Source: Ectorhizobium quercum (lineage in GTDB: Bacteria; Pseudomonadota; Alphaproteobacteria; Rhizobiales; Rhizobiaceae). From it: a stretch of DNA of 64,000 bases. The DNA is taken from assembly GCF_026552795.1 (NCBI RefSeq), contig NZ_JANFPI010000001.1, forward strand, positions 496,001-560,000. Reading direction: 5' to 3'. The position numbers and the translations under genes were made by a program. This document shows positions 53,600 through 63,253 of the stretch, one piece after another. A model generated the notes under the pieces. It was not told where the DNA came from, did no database searches, and saw only the letters and a list, made by a program, of their open reading frames with translations. The stretch's first letter is position 1, and the number at the start of each line of letters is the position of its first letter.

Positions 53600-55834
53600 A
53601 TGGGTAGGCGGATCACGTCATTTCGGGCAACAACGGCTCTGGGGCTCGTTCTTTCGATCGGTGCTTCGCACGCGTTCGCTCAGTCGGCGCAGAGCAGCGA
53701 GGATGAAAACGGCGAAACCGTCCTCGAGGAGATCGTCGTTCTCAGCGCCGAGGAGCAGCTCAAGCAGTCGCTCGGTGTGTCCGTGATCACCAGCACGGAC
53801 CTGGAGCGCAGGCCGGTCGGTCGCGATCTCGCCGAAATTATCCGCACCCAGCCCGGCGTCAACCTGACCGGCAACACCTCCAGCGGTCAGTATGGCCAGA
53901 GCCGCCAGATCGACCTGCGCGGCATGGGGCCGGAAAACACTCTCATCCTCATCGACGGCAAGCCGGTCTTCTCGCGCAATTCGCAGCGCATGGGCCGTCA
54001 GGGCGAGCGCGATACCCGCGGTGATTCCAACTGGGTTCCGGCAGAGCTGATCGAGCGTGTCGAGGTCATTCGCGGTCCGGCCGCAGCGCGTTACGGTTCG
54101 GGCGCTGCGGGTGGCGTGGTCAATATCATCACCAAGCGCCCCGAAAAGCAGACTTACTCCCTGACCACCTATGTGGAGGTTCCCGAGGATAGCAAGGAAG
54201 GCGGCACGCGCCGTGTCACGGCCACGGCCGGCGGCCCGATCAACGATATCTTCAATTATCGGCTGACGGCCAGCGGTAGCTGGACGGATCCGGATGATAC
54301 GGACATCAATGCGGACGCCGCAGCCGAAGAAGGACTTGATACGATTCGCGCCGGTCGCGAAGGCGTCAAGTCGTATAATTTGCGCGGCCTGTTGAGCGCC
54401 GAAATCGACGGCAGCAACCGCCTCGATTTCGAAGCGGCATGGAGCCGGCAGGCAAACAGCTTCGCTGGCGGCCAGCCGAGCGGCAGCATCGGAACGCCGG
54501 GCGATATTATCAACGAACTGGCGGAATCGAACGCCGAGACCAGCCGTATCGACCGCACCACCTTGTCGGTGACGCATATCGGCGATTACGAGTTCGGCAA
54601 GTCCAACAGCTATATCCAGTGGGAACATACCGCCAACCGTCGCTTGCGAGAGCCGAACAATGCGGGTGGCGAAGGCGTCTTCGATACGGATAACGAATAT
54701 CGCACGGCGAAGCTCGACAATCTGAACGCCAAGACGGAGTGGGTTCTGCCGCTCCACCTGTGGCGTGAACAGAAGGTGACGCTCGGTACGGAATATCGCG
54801 GCGAGTTCCTGAGCGCTCCGATCAGCGGGGACGCCATCACCAACAATGATAAGAACCACATGGAGACCCACCTGATCGGTCTCTATGTGGAGGACAATGT
54901 CCTGCTGACCGACCGGTTCACGCTGACACCCGGTCTGCGCTTCGACTGGCATGATTCGTTCGGGGCCAACCTCAGCCCCAGCCTGAACGCCTCGTACGAA
55001 GTGACCGACGAGATCACCCTGAAGGCCGGTATCGCCCGCGCCTTCAAGGCTCCCAATGTCTATCAGCTCAGCCCTGACTATGTCTGGGGAAGCATGGGTA
55101 TGGGGTGCCCGATCTGGGCGGATGGCCAGTGCTCGATGCGCGGAAACCCGGACCTCGATCCGGAAATCTCGCTCAACAAGGAAATCGGCATCGCCTATGC
55201 CAATCTCGATGGCTGGGCAGCAAGCCTCACCTACTACCATAACGATTACAAGAACAAGATCACGACCGGCGACGTCCAGGTCGGCTGGGACGGCACGACA
55301 AGGCTCTTCTCCTGGGAAAACAGCGGCCCGGCCATCATTTCCGGTCTGGAAGGCAGCGTCACCGTGCCGCTTCATGAGCGGGTGGAATGGACGACCAATT
55401 TCACCAAGATTCTCAAGTCCGAAAGAGAGGTTTTTGGACAGTTGGCTGACGGCACGGACGGGAATTACAAGGTCCCGGTCTCCCTCGTGCCCGATTACAC
55501 GATCAATAGCTCCGTGCGTTGGGAAGCCAGGGAAGATCTCGGTCTGACGCTGTCGGCGACGCATTACGGGGAGATCGAGCCGACCAACAGGAATGCCCGG
55601 GGACAGGAAATTCCTGCGATAGATCAGGAGGCACGCAAGCCTTACACGATCGTCAATCTTTCTCTCGACTATGACTACAATGAGAACGTGAAGGTCGCGG
55701 CCGGCGTCAACAACCTGTTCAACAAGCAGCTTTATGCAACGGGTGGCGGTGTCGGGACCGGTACGACCAGCAGCGCCAACACCTATAACGAACCGGGACG
55801 GACCTACTGGGTTTCGCTCACCGGCACGTTCTGA
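53600..55834 (+). CDS. FepA/PfeA-like TonB-dependent siderophore receptor
   Basis: A 744-residue outer-membrane receptor. Signal peptide residues 1-28 (ending HAFAQSAQ), TonB-box-like ETVLEEIVVLS (near 37), plug domain (GVSVITSTDLERRPVG to about 175; VEVIRGPAAARYGSGAAGG), then a 22-stranded barrel ending in WVSLTGTF with a terminal Phe. Plug motifs and extracellular loop CPIWADGQCSMRGNP (two Cys) match catecholate-type receptors such as FepA. ATG 53600 follows GTGGGGG; the in-frame GTG 53588 is unlikely. It needs the TonB protein at the right edge. Confidence 0.92.
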   Translation: MGRRITSFRATTALGLVLSIGASHAFAQSAQSSEDENGETVLEEIVVLSAEEQLKQSLGVSVITSTDLERRPVGRDLAEIIRTQPGVNLTGNTSSGQYGQSRQIDLRGMGPENTLILIDGKPVFSRNSQRMGRQGERDTRGDSNWVPAELIERVEVIRGPAAARYGSGAAGGVVNIITKRPEKQTYSLTTYVEVPEDSKEGGTRRVTATAGGPINDIFNYRLTASGSWTDPDDTDINADAAAEEGLDTIRAGREGVKSYNLRGLLSAEIDGSNRLDFEAAWSRQANSFAGGQPSGSIGTPGDIINELAESNAETSRIDRTTLSVTHIGDYEFGKSNSYIQWEHTANRRLREPNNAGGEGVFDTDNEYRTAKLDNLNAKTEWVLPLHLWREQKVTLGTEYRGEFLSAPISGDAITNNDKNHMETHLIGLYVEDNVLLTDRFTLTPGLRFDWHDSFGANLSPSLNASYEVTDEITLKAGIARAFKAPNVYQLSPDYVWGSMGMGCPIWADGQCSMRGNPDLDPEISLNKEIGIAYANLDGWAASLTYYHNDYKNKITTGDVQVGWDGTTRLFSWENSGPAIISGLEGSVTVPLHERVEWTTNFTKILKSEREVFGQLADGTDGNYKVPVSLVPDYTINSSVRWEAREDLGLTLSATHYGEIEPTNRNARGQEIPAIDQEARKPYTIVNLSLDYDYNENVKVAAGVNNLFNKQLYATGGGVGTGTTSSANTYNEPGRTYWVSLTGTF

Positions 55835-55856
55835 GCTATAAGCACGGCTTTGGAAT

Positions 55857-55894
55857 CACCCGCATCGAAGAAGTTCGATGCGGGTGGTTTTGTT
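55857..55894 (+). terminator. Strong intrinsic terminator of the receptor gene
   Basis: CACCCGCATCGAA (55857-55869), GAAG loop, TTCGATGCGGGTG (55874-55886), then GTTTTGTT. A 13-bp perfect stem with a tetraloop and a T-rich tail, 23 bp after the stop codon. Confidence 0.93.
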
Positions 55895-55951
55895 GGACGT
55901 TTTGAATAATATCGACCGCCTGAAGGCGTCATAAAATGACAGGAATGCCGT

Positions 55952-57307
55952 ATGTCGGATTATCTCCTGGATGTCCCCTATACACCGCAATTTCATCGCG
56001 AACATGCGCCGCTGTGGTTTCAGGCAGTGCTTACGGCACTGGGCCGGCCGCAGCCTGTGACGCAGGGGGCAAGCTGGTGTGAAGTGGGGTGCGGATCCGG
56101 CCTCGGCCTGATCGTTCTGGCCGCGACCAATCCGTCCACAACCTTCCACGGCATCGATATCAATCCCGAGCATATCGCCCAGGCACGCGCGCTCGCCGAA
56201 GAGGCGGGCATCGGCAATGTGGAGTTCCGTTGCGCCGACCTGCGGCAAGCCGAGAGCCTGCCGGGCTTCGACTACATCGTCGTGCGGGGCATCTATTCAT
56301 GGGTTTCGCCTGAGGTAAGGCAAGCCATCCGCCGGTTTGTCGGACAAAAGCTCAATCCCGGCGGAATAGCGCTCCTGCACTATCTCGCCCTGCCGGGAGG
56401 CGCCGATTTCATCGCGGTGCATAGTCTGTTCCGCGCACTTCACCTTCAGTCCGGCACATCGGTACGCGATTCGATCCGGGCGGGTCAGGATATCCTTCTC
56501 AAGCTGCACGAGGGCAAGGCCGGCTTCTTCAACACCCATCCGGTTGCGGAGATAAAGGCGCAGCAGATCGCCACCGACGATGCCGATTATACCGCCCATG
56601 ACTACCTCAATGAGTACTACGTGCCTTTGTCATCGGCGGAGGTTATCGGTTCCATGTCGCAGGAAGGCCTTCATTTCGCAGGCAGCGCCGTGCCGTTCGA
56701 CAATCTTGACGATTTCTCCGTTCCGGGAAATCTGATCGCTCTGTTCCGAGCGCAGAAAACCCAGATCATGCGTGAGACCGTCCGGGACTTCGCCAGCAAC
56801 CAGCTTTCCCGCGTCGATCTTTATATGCATGCCGCCCGCCCGCTGGCGGCGGCCGAGCATTTTGCGGCGCTCCGGCGCCTGCGTTTTCGGGCATTGCCCG
56901 GCGCTCCGGTCAAGGGCGGTCTGGCTTTCGATGCCCGCATCGGCAAGGTTGAAGGCCCTGCGCAGATTTTTTCTCCCATCCTCGAGCGATTCGCCGGAGG
57001 GCAGAGTGTGTCCTATGCGGAGATCGAGGCGCTGCCGGTGTTCAGGGCCAATCCGGGCATCGTGAATCAGGCGCTTCACGCCCTCCTGGGCGCAGGCCTC
57101 GTCCACCCCGTTCCGGAAGCCGTTTCCGACCCGGCCCCGGCACGGCGGCTGAACGCCGTGCTTCTGGAACGCCACCGTGCCGGTCAGGCCGTTCCGGCCC
57201 TTGCCGCGCCGGCGCTGGCCTCGGGACTTTACTTGCAGCCGGAGGATCTTGAAGCGCTTTCGCGCAGCGACGACGTGCCGCAGGCCGTCCGGCATCTGCT
57301 GCCATGA
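55952..57307 (+). CDS. Class I methyltransferase with regulatory domain (PKMT-like)
   Basis: A 451-residue enzyme: SAM-binding Rossmann domain (CEVGCGSGLGLIVLA near residue 43, HGIDINPEHIAQA, then DYIVVRGIYSWVS and LHYLALPGG) followed by a larger domain (about 210-330) matching the 'methyltransferase regulatory domain' found in rickettsial protein-lysine methyltransferases that modify outer-membrane protein OmpB. ATG 55952 has AGGA upstream. It lies directly behind the outer-membrane receptor gene but has its own transcript start, because a strong terminator separates them. Substrate unknown. Confidence 0.8.
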   Translation: MSDYLLDVPYTPQFHREHAPLWFQAVLTALGRPQPVTQGASWCEVGCGSGLGLIVLAATNPSTTFHGIDINPEHIAQARALAEEAGIGNVEFRCADLRQAESLPGFDYIVVRGIYSWVSPEVRQAIRRFVGQKLNPGGIALLHYLALPGGADFIAVHSLFRALHLQSGTSVRDSIRAGQDILLKLHEGKAGFFNTHPVAEIKAQQIATDDADYTAHDYLNEYYVPLSSAEVIGSMSQEGLHFAGSAVPFDNLDDFSVPGNLIALFRAQKTQIMRETVRDFASNQLSRVDLYMHAARPLAAAEHFAALRRLRFRALPGAPVKGGLAFDARIGKVEGPAQIFSPILERFAGGQSVSYAEIEALPVFRANPGIVNQALHALLGAGLVHPVPEAVSDPAPARRLNAVLLERHRAGQAVPALAAPALASGLYLQPEDLEALSRSDDVPQAVRHLLP

Positions 57308-57407
57308 TCCTCGGCCCGGGTGCTTTCGCCGCCCGGGTGAAGAGCTGTTCCAGCCTCTGCTTCCGTCCTGCGACGGTGGAGGGGACGCAATGTGGATAAA
57401 ATTTAAT

Positions 57408-57435
57408 TTGACAGTAAAGATTTGATTTTTAAAAG
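57408..57435 (+). promoter_or_regulatory. Candidate promoter of the macAB operon
   Basis: TTGACA (57408-57413, consensus), 16-bp AT-rich spacer, TAAAAG (57430-57435). It lies about 170 bp before macA and just before a possible short leader frame. Confidence 0.45.
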
Positions 57436-57443
57436 GATAGTTC

Positions 57444-57494
57444 ATGCGAGCAAGACGGGGAATGGCAGGTTGGAATCGCCGTTTTCTTCAGTGA
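57444..57494 (+). CDS. Possible Arg-rich 16-codon leader peptide
   Basis: ATG 57444 is preceded by AAGGAT. The frame reads MRARRGMAGWNRRFLQ then TGA. A second frame at 57513-57596 (27 codons, hydrophobic C-terminus) ends 8 bp before the macA ATG, which has no clear ribosome site. Either could influence translation of the pump operon; neither is proven. Confidence 0.3.
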   Translation: MRARRGMAGWNRRFLQ

Positions 57495-57604
57495 CAGTGT
57501 TCAGCCGCCAGCATGAAATTTCCTGACAGCGCCGACTTTGTTGCGATGCACTGCATGCCCGTTTCCGCCCTTCTGGCCCCCTTTTTGTTTTTCTGATCTG
57601 ATTC

Positions 57605-59122
57605 ATGAGCGATACCATCAAGCCTTCTTCCCGTTCGTCCCGGCGCTCTCGCGTCCGTCTGATTTCGGTCGCGGCGATATTGGCCGTGGCCGCCGCGGGC
57701 GGCTTCGTCTGGAAAGCGTGGAGCGGCTCCACGGCGACGGGAATCGAATACATCTTCGCAACGGCCCAGCGCGGCGATTTCGAGGATCTGGTGGCAGCGA
57801 CCGGCGCGTTGCAGCCGCGCGACTATGTGGATGTGGGCGCGCAGGTCTCGGGGCAATTGCGCAGGCTGCATGTCGAGGTCGGCAACGATGTCACGGAAGG
57901 GCAATTGCTGGCGGAGATCGATGCGGAGCAATCCGTCGCCAGGGTGGAGGCCAGCCGCGCCAGCCTGCGCGCACAGCAGGCGCAACTGGTGCAGAGCGAG
58001 GTGAACCTGAAGAAGGCCGAGCGGGATTTCGAGCGGCTCCAGAACCTCTTGAAGGCGGACGCCACGACGCTGGAACTGGTGCAGAACGCCGAGACGCTGG
58101 TGGAGACCACCCGCGCCCAGATCGAGACGCAGAAGGCGCAGATCGAGCAGCTCCAGGCCAGCATGCGTGTGGATGAATCCAACCTCAAATATACGAAGAT
58201 CTATGCGCCCATGTCGGGCACGGTGGTGAGCATCACCGCCAAGCAGGGGCAGACGCTCAACACGAACCAGTCCGCACCGACCATCCTGCGGATTGCCGAC
58301 CTGTCGGTCATGACGGTGCAGACGCAGGTGTCCGAGGCCGATGTGACCAAGCTGCGCACCGGTGTGCCGGCTTACTTCACGACGCTCGGCAGCCAGGGGC
58401 AGCGCTGGTACGGCCAACTCGCCAAGATCGAGCCTACGCCCACCGTCACCAACAATGTCGTGCTCTACAATGCCCTGTTCGACGTGGACAATTCCAGCCG
58501 CAGCCTGATGGCGCAAATGACGGCGCAGGTCTTCTTCATCGTGGCCGAGGCCCGCGATACGCTGCTCGTGCCCATGTCGGCCGTCACGTTCGAACGCGTG
58601 AGCCAGCCGCGGCGCGAAGGTGCGCCCCAGGATCGCAATGCCGCACCGGGACTGTCCGGTGAAGGCGGCCGGCCGGGTGCAGGAGAGCGTGTCCGCGGCG
58701 CTGCCGGCGCCCGTGCGGGCGACGGTCAGGCGCGGTCTGAGGTGGGAGCGTCGCCGGAGACGGCAGCCGCCGGAGCTGATGGAGAGCCGCGCCAGCGTCC
58801 GATGCGGCCCCGCAATGCCGGTTCCGGAGCGGGACAGGGGGCGGGCGCCGGCCCGAGGCCGGGGGCGGTCATGCCGCGGCGCGCCACCGTCAAGCTCGCC
58901 GCCGGGGACGGTGACATCGTCGAGCGCGAGGTCGTCGTCGGCGTGAACAACCGGGTGCAGGCGCAGATCCTGTCCGGCCTGGAGGAAGGCGAACGCGTCG
59001 TGGTCGGCATCAGGCCGCCTGCGGCCCAGCGTTCCTCCTTCAGCCAATCGGGCTCCGGCATGCCGCCCGGTGCTGGTCCGGGCATGGGTCCCGGAATGGG
59101 ACCCGGAGGTCCGGGACGGTGA
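57605..59122 (+). CDS. macA: MacA-like membrane fusion protein
   Basis: A 505-residue periplasmic adaptor for a MacB ABC pump: N-terminal anchor ([21 protein letters not shown]), lipoyl domain ([20 protein letters not shown]), long coiled-coil hairpin, then beta-barrel and membrane-proximal domains ([13 protein letters not shown]). It is about 110-130 residues longer than typical MacA because of an Ala/Gly/Pro/Arg-rich low-complexity insert (about residues 333-420) and a C-terminal tail of Gly-Pro-Met repeats. No clear Shine-Dalgarno at ATG 57605. Overlaps macB by 4 bp (GTGA). Confidence 0.9.
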   Translation: MSDTIKPSSRSSRRSRVRLISVAAILAVAAAGGFVWKAWSGSTATGIEYIFATAQRGDFEDLVAATGALQPRDYVDVGAQVSGQLRRLHVEVGNDVTEGQLLAEIDAEQSVARVEASRASLRAQQAQLVQSEVNLKKAERDFERLQNLLKADATTLELVQNAETLVETTRAQIETQKAQIEQLQASMRVDESNLKYTKIYAPMSGTVVSITAKQGQTLNTNQSAPTILRIADLSVMTVQTQVSEADVTKLRTGVPAYFTTLGSQGQRWYGQLAKIEPTPTVTNNVVLYNALFDVDNSSRSLMAQMTAQVFFIVAEARDTLLVPMSAVTFERVSQPRREGAPQDRNAAPGLSGEGGRPGAGERVRGAAGARAGDGQARSEVGASPETAAAGADGEPRQRPMRPRNAGSGAGQGAGAGPRPGAVMPRRATVKLAAGDGDIVEREVVVGVNNRVQAQILSGLEEGERVVVGIRPPAAQRSSFSQSGSGMPPGAGPGMGPGMGPGGPGR

Positions 59123-61095
59123 GCGCGGGCCCGGCTTCGGCGGAGACCGCGCCCGTGCCGCTGATCGAGCTGCGCGGCGTCACCAAGACCTACGGCCAGG
59201 GCGAGCTGGCTGTCGAGGTGCTGCACGGGATCGACATGGCCATCTATCCCGGCGAACTGGTGGCGATCATCGGCGCCTCGGGCTCGGGCAAGTCGACACT
59301 GATGAACATCCTGGGCTGTCTGGACCGGCCGACGACCGGCAGCTATCGCTTCATGGGCCACGATGTATCGGCGCTGGATCGCGACGAACTGGCCGTCTTG
59401 CGGCGCGACGCTTTCGGTTTCGTGTTTCAGAGCTACAACCTCATTGCGACCGGAACGGCCGCCGAGAATGTCGAGGTGCCGGCCATCTATGCGGGCGTTG
59501 CGCCGCATGAGCGCCGCGAGCGCGCGAACGAGCTTCTGGCGTCGCTCGGTCTTTCCGACCGCACGCATCACCGGCCAAACCAGCTTTCGGGCGGCCAGCA
59601 GCAGCGCGTGTCGATCGCCCGGGCGCTGATGAACGGTGGCCGCGTCATCCTGGCCGACGAGCCCACCGGCGCGCTCGACAGCAAGAGTGGCGCCGATGTG
59701 ATGCGGCTGCTCAAGGATCTGGCGGCGCAGGGCCATACAGTCATCATCATCACGCACGCGCCGGAGGTGGCGCGCAATGCGCAGCGGGTGATCGAGATCA
59801 AGGACGGCAATATTCTTTCCGATCCGGGGCCGCAGGCGGCCGACGAGAGTAAGGGCGAGGCGCGGGTATGGGCGCCGCGCGTGCAGGAGCGCGCCGGCCC
59901 CTTCTCGGATGTGCTGGAGGCCACCAAGACGGCCTTACGCGCCTTGTACGCCAACATGTTCCGCTCCATTCTGACGCTGTTGGGCATTGTGATCGGCGTC
60001 GCCTCGGTCATCGCCATGCTGGCCATCGGCGACGGCGCCAAGCAGGTCGTGATCGACCGTATCAGCGCTATGGGGTCCAACCTGCTTCTGGTGCGGCCGG
60101 GGGCGCCCAACCAGCGCGGCTTTGCCAACACGGCCACACTCGTGCTGTCCGACGTGATGGCGATCGACAGGGAAGTGCCCAATGTGCTCGCCGCCATTCC
60201 GGAACAGAACAGTTCCGTGACGTTGCGTTTCGGCGGCTCCGATTATTCCAGCAGCGTGACCGGCACCTCGTCGAAATTTCCGCTGGCGCGGCAATGGCCG
60301 GTGGCGACGGGCAGCTTCTTCAGCGAGGACGACGAGAGCAATTACGCGACCGTCGCCGTTCTCGGCCAGACGGTGGCCAATGCCCTGTTTCAGAACGGAG
60401 AGGATCCGGTCGGCCAGTTCGTGCTCGTTAACAACCTGATCTTCCAGGTGGTCGGCGTCATGTCGCCGCGCGGCGCCTCGCCGACCGGGCAGGATCAGGA
60501 CGATGTGGTCCTCGTGCCCTATGCCACGAGCCAGCTTCGCCTGTCGGGCCAGCGTTTCCTGCGCAATGCGACCGTGGCCGTGGAGGATACCGCGCGCATC
60601 GACGAGACGCAGGCCGCCGTCGAGGCACTCCTCACCGAGCGCCACGGCGTGGTCGATTTCCAGATCCGCAACATGGCCTCGATCATCGAGACCGCGACCG
60701 AGACGCAGAACACCATGACCATCCTGCTCGGCTCGATCGCCGCCATCTCGCTGCTGGTGGGGGGGATAGGGGTCATGAACATCATGCTGGTGAGCGTAAC
60801 CGAGCGGACCCGCGAGATCGGCATCCGCATGGCGACCGGCGCGCGCATGCGCAACATCCTCCAGCAGTTCCTGATCGAGGCCCTGGTGGTTTCGGCGCTC
60901 GGCGGCATCATCGGCGTGATGGGCGGTCTCGGCGTGGCCGCCGTGATCCAGTCTTTTGGCACGCCGGTGCAATATGCCTTGTCGCCGGTGCTGGTGGCCT
61001 TCGGCTGTGCCTTCGCCACGGGTCTCGTTTTCGGTTATCTGCCAGCCAAGAAGGCCGCCGGGCTCGATCCGGTGGTCGCTCTCGCCTCGGAATGA
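59119..61095 (+). CDS. macB: MacB-like ABC exporter
   Basis: A 658-residue non-canonical ABC exporter: N-terminal ATPase (Walker [13 protein letters not shown] near residue 52; signature [15 protein letters not shown]; Walker [15 protein letters not shown]), a MacB periplasmic domain, and a C-terminal FtsX-type membrane domain ([25 protein letters not shown]). GTG 59119 overlaps macA. It exports macrolides, peptides or siderophores by mechanotransmission through MacA and an OMF. Next to a siderophore receptor and TonB, siderophore export (PvdRT-OpmQ-like) is a reasonable guess. Confidence 0.94.
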   Translation: MSAGPASAETAPVPLIELRGVTKTYGQGELAVEVLHGIDMAIYPGELVAIIGASGSGKSTLMNILGCLDRPTTGSYRFMGHDVSALDRDELAVLRRDAFGFVFQSYNLIATGTAAENVEVPAIYAGVAPHERRERANELLASLGLSDRTHHRPNQLSGGQQQRVSIARALMNGGRVILADEPTGALDSKSGADVMRLLKDLAAQGHTVIIITHAPEVARNAQRVIEIKDGNILSDPGPQAADESKGEARVWAPRVQERAGPFSDVLEATKTALRALYANMFRSILTLLGIVIGVASVIAMLAIGDGAKQVVIDRISAMGSNLLLVRPGAPNQRGFANTATLVLSDVMAIDREVPNVLAAIPEQNSSVTLRFGGSDYSSSVTGTSSKFPLARQWPVATGSFFSEDDESNYATVAVLGQTVANALFQNGEDPVGQFVLVNNLIFQVVGVMSPRGASPTGQDQDDVVLVPYATSQLRLSGQRFLRNATVAVEDTARIDETQAAVEALLTERHGVVDFQIRNMASIIETATETQNTMTILLGSIAAISLLVGGIGVMNIMLVSVTERTREIGIRMATGARMRNILQQFLIEALVVSALGGIIGVMGGLGVAAVIQSFGTPVQYALSPVLVAFGCAFATGLVFGYLPAKKAAGLDPVVALASE

Positions 61096-62516
61096 AAAAG
61101 CGGTTTTCCATGCCTGTTCCGTCTTCTGCCCCATCCTCTCCGTTCTCCTCCGCCGGCCTGCTGGCGACCATCGTGCTCGGCCTCGGTGGCTGCGTGCTTC
61201 AGGAGCCGCGCGGTGTCGAGGCGGTCGGCATGCCGGCTGCCTGGAGCGAAGCGGCTCCCGGTGGCGGACAGGCCGATGCCACGGTTCCGGCCGAGTGGTG
61301 GCGCGGGTTCGGCTCGCGCCGGCTGGAGGCGCTGGAGGCGGAAGCGCTGGCCGGCAGCGGCGATCTGCGCACCGCCGCCCAGCGCGTGCGGCAGGCGGAT
61401 ATCGCCTTGCAGATTGCGGGCGCCTCGCTGTTGCCGGGCGCCTCCGCATCGGCCGGCAGCTCCGCCAGCCGCAGCGAAGGGTCGAGCACGCGCAGATCCA
61501 CCAGCATGTCGCTCAACGTGAGCTACGAGGTGGACGTGTGGGGCAGGCTGGCGGCCGGCACGGAAAGCGCCCGGGCGCTTGCCGAGGCCAGCCGCTACGA
61601 TCTTGAGACCGTCCGCATCACCCTGACGTCCTCCGTGGCGGCCACATATTTCCAGTTGCTTGCCCTGCGGGAGCGCCTGGAGATCGCGCGCCGGAACCTC
61701 GCGACGGCCGAACGCATGTCGAACATCGTCGAGGCCCGATTGCGCATGGGCGTCGCCACCCCGCTGGAAGTCTCGCAGCAGGCGACGACGGTGTTGCAGC
61801 AGCGCACGGCGCTCGCCCCGCTGGAGTTGCAGATACGCCAGACCACGTCGGCCCTCGCGCTGCTGCTGGGACGCCAGCCCGTTGGCTTCGAGGTGGGGGC
61901 GACGGAAAAGCTGATGCAGTTGCAGCCTCCGGCCGTGGCGCCCGGTTTGCCGTCCTCCCTGCTGGTGCGGCGCCCCGATCTGCGCTCCGCCGAGGCACGG
62001 CTTGCCGCCGCCAGCGCCGATGTCGCCGCCGCGCGGGCCGCCCTGCTGCCAAGCATATCGCTGTCGGCCGGCGGCAGCGTCAGCAGCGCCGCCCTCGTGA
62101 GTTTCGCCGGCGGCGCCGGCACCGCCTCGCTGGCGGCTTCGCTGGCTCAGACCATTTTCGACGGCGGCAGAAGGAGATTACAGGTCGAGTCCTCGCGCTC
62201 CCAGCGGGAGGTGCTGGTGGAGACTTACGCCAGCGCCATACGCAGCGCGCTCAAGGAAGTGGACGATGCGCTGGGCAATGCCAGCACGGCCCAGCGACAG
62301 GAGCGCACGCAGCGCGAGGTGGTGGTGCAGGCGCAACGCACGCTGGATCTGGCGGAAGTGCGCTATCGGGAAGGGGCCGACACGTTGCTGACCGTGCTGG
62401 ACGCGCAGCGCACGCTCTTCAGCGCGCAGGACGCGCTTGCCCAGCAGCGTCTGACGCGGCTGAATGCGGCGGTCGATCTTTACCGGGTTCTCGGGGGCGG
62501 CTGGCAGTCGCCATAG
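61092..62516 (+). CDS. Outer-membrane efflux lipoprotein (NodT/OprM family)
   Basis: A 474-residue OMF channel. Lipoprotein signal with lipobox LGGC near residue 34. Two helical-repeat halves of the OEP family with [20 protein letters not shown] and [30 protein letters not shown]. Overlaps the macB stop (ATGA). Completes a MacA-MacB-OMF operon and may also serve the RND pump at 49942. An inverted repeat (62580-62615, arms GGAGCGCC/GGCGCTCC) follows the stop by 64 bp. Confidence 0.93.
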   Translation: MKKRFSMPVPSSAPSSPFSSAGLLATIVLGLGGCVLQEPRGVEAVGMPAAWSEAAPGGGQADATVPAEWWRGFGSRRLEALEAEALAGSGDLRTAAQRVRQADIALQIAGASLLPGASASAGSSASRSEGSSTRRSTSMSLNVSYEVDVWGRLAAGTESARALAEASRYDLETVRITLTSSVAATYFQLLALRERLEIARRNLATAERMSNIVEARLRMGVATPLEVSQQATTVLQQRTALAPLELQIRQTTSALALLLGRQPVGFEVGATEKLMQLQPPAVAPGLPSSLLVRRPDLRSAEARLAAASADVAAARAALLPSISLSAGGSVSSAALVSFAGGAGTASLAASLAQTIFDGGRRRLQVESSRSQREVLVETYASAIRSALKEVDDALGNASTAQRQERTQREVVVQAQRTLDLAEVRYREGADTLLTVLDAQRTLFSAQDALAQQRLTRLNAAVDLYRVLGGGWQSP

Positions 62517-62709
62517 AGCGATTCCCGTAGACGGGCGGAACGCGCTTCCGTGTCCGCAGTGGCGCAAGAACGAAAACACGGAGCGCCATGCATCCGTTGG
62601 GACGCAGGGCGCTCCGGGCAGGAGACGGGCCGGTGGTGCCGCGAAAGGCAGCCCCGCCGGCCATGAAGGGGGCTGGCAAGGCCGCGGGGGCAGCCTCGGT
62701 GCAGGTCGT

Positions 62710-63063
62710 TTATCGGCTTGCGGCGGTGACGCCGAGGATCACGCCGGTTGCGATGCTCACCAGCAGATAGTCGTTATCGATCTTCACCCACTGTTGACCC
62801 CTGGCAGGCGCGCGAAGCCCGTGGCGCTGGTAATCCTTGACGGCAGGCTTGCGCTTCCAGTCCGAAACGCGCTGGCCCCTGGCCCACTTCTGCTTCTTGG
62901 CGACGGTCTGCTTCTTGACGACGGGGGGCTTCTGGGCCTGGGTCTTTTGCTGGAACTGGACCACAGGCTTTTTCGGGGGATTGTGCTGCTGTGCCTGGGC
63001 TGCGGGAATAGCCGCGAAGGAAAGTGCCAAAGCGGCGATGACGGCACGGGGAAGGAATTTCAT
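62710..63063 (-). CDS. RcnB-like periplasmic protein
   Basis: A 117-residue exported protein: signal peptide (1-24, ending IPAAQAQ), a Lys/Gln/Pro-rich middle (KPPVVKKQTVAKKQKWARGQ), and the RcnB-type C-terminus GQQWVKIDNDYLLVSIATGVI. RcnB in enterobacteria modulates nickel/cobalt export; here the metal role is unproven. Start at 63063. Convergent with the OMF gene; a near-palindrome (63131-63145, CAGAT/ATCTG) lies 68 bp upstream of the start. Confidence 0.75.
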   Translation of the reverse strand: MKFLPRAVIAALALSFAAIPAAQAQQHNPPKKPVVQFQQKTQAQKPPVVKKQTVAKKQKWARGQRVSDWKRKPAVKDYQRHGLRAPARGQQWVKIDNDYLLVSIATGVILGVTAASR

Positions 63064-63130
63064 GGTCGTTATCCTCTTGTAGTCGATGCGAAGACCCTAG
63101 GACCGAGGATGTGAACCGAAGATGAATTTG

Positions 63131-63145
63131 CAGATTAATTATCTG
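63131..63145. promoter_or_regulatory. AT-rich near-palindrome upstream of rcnB-like gene
   Basis: CAGAT (63131-63135), central TAATT, ATCTG (63141-63145). It is in the promoter area of the RcnB-like gene and may bind a regulator. Confidence 0.25.
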
Positions 63146-63253
63146 TAATGAAGTCAACCATTTAAGGTGAATATCGGTTGTCCGGATGCCGCCGGGAAGG
63201 CGGTGCGGAAGCTGTGCGAGGCCGTCCGGAGAGCCCCGCACGGCCCCCTCGGC

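Noticed and set aside
53618..55564. 648-codon antisense frame over the TonB-dependent receptor
   Set aside because: The sense strand shows a full receptor with signal peptide, plug and terminal Phe.
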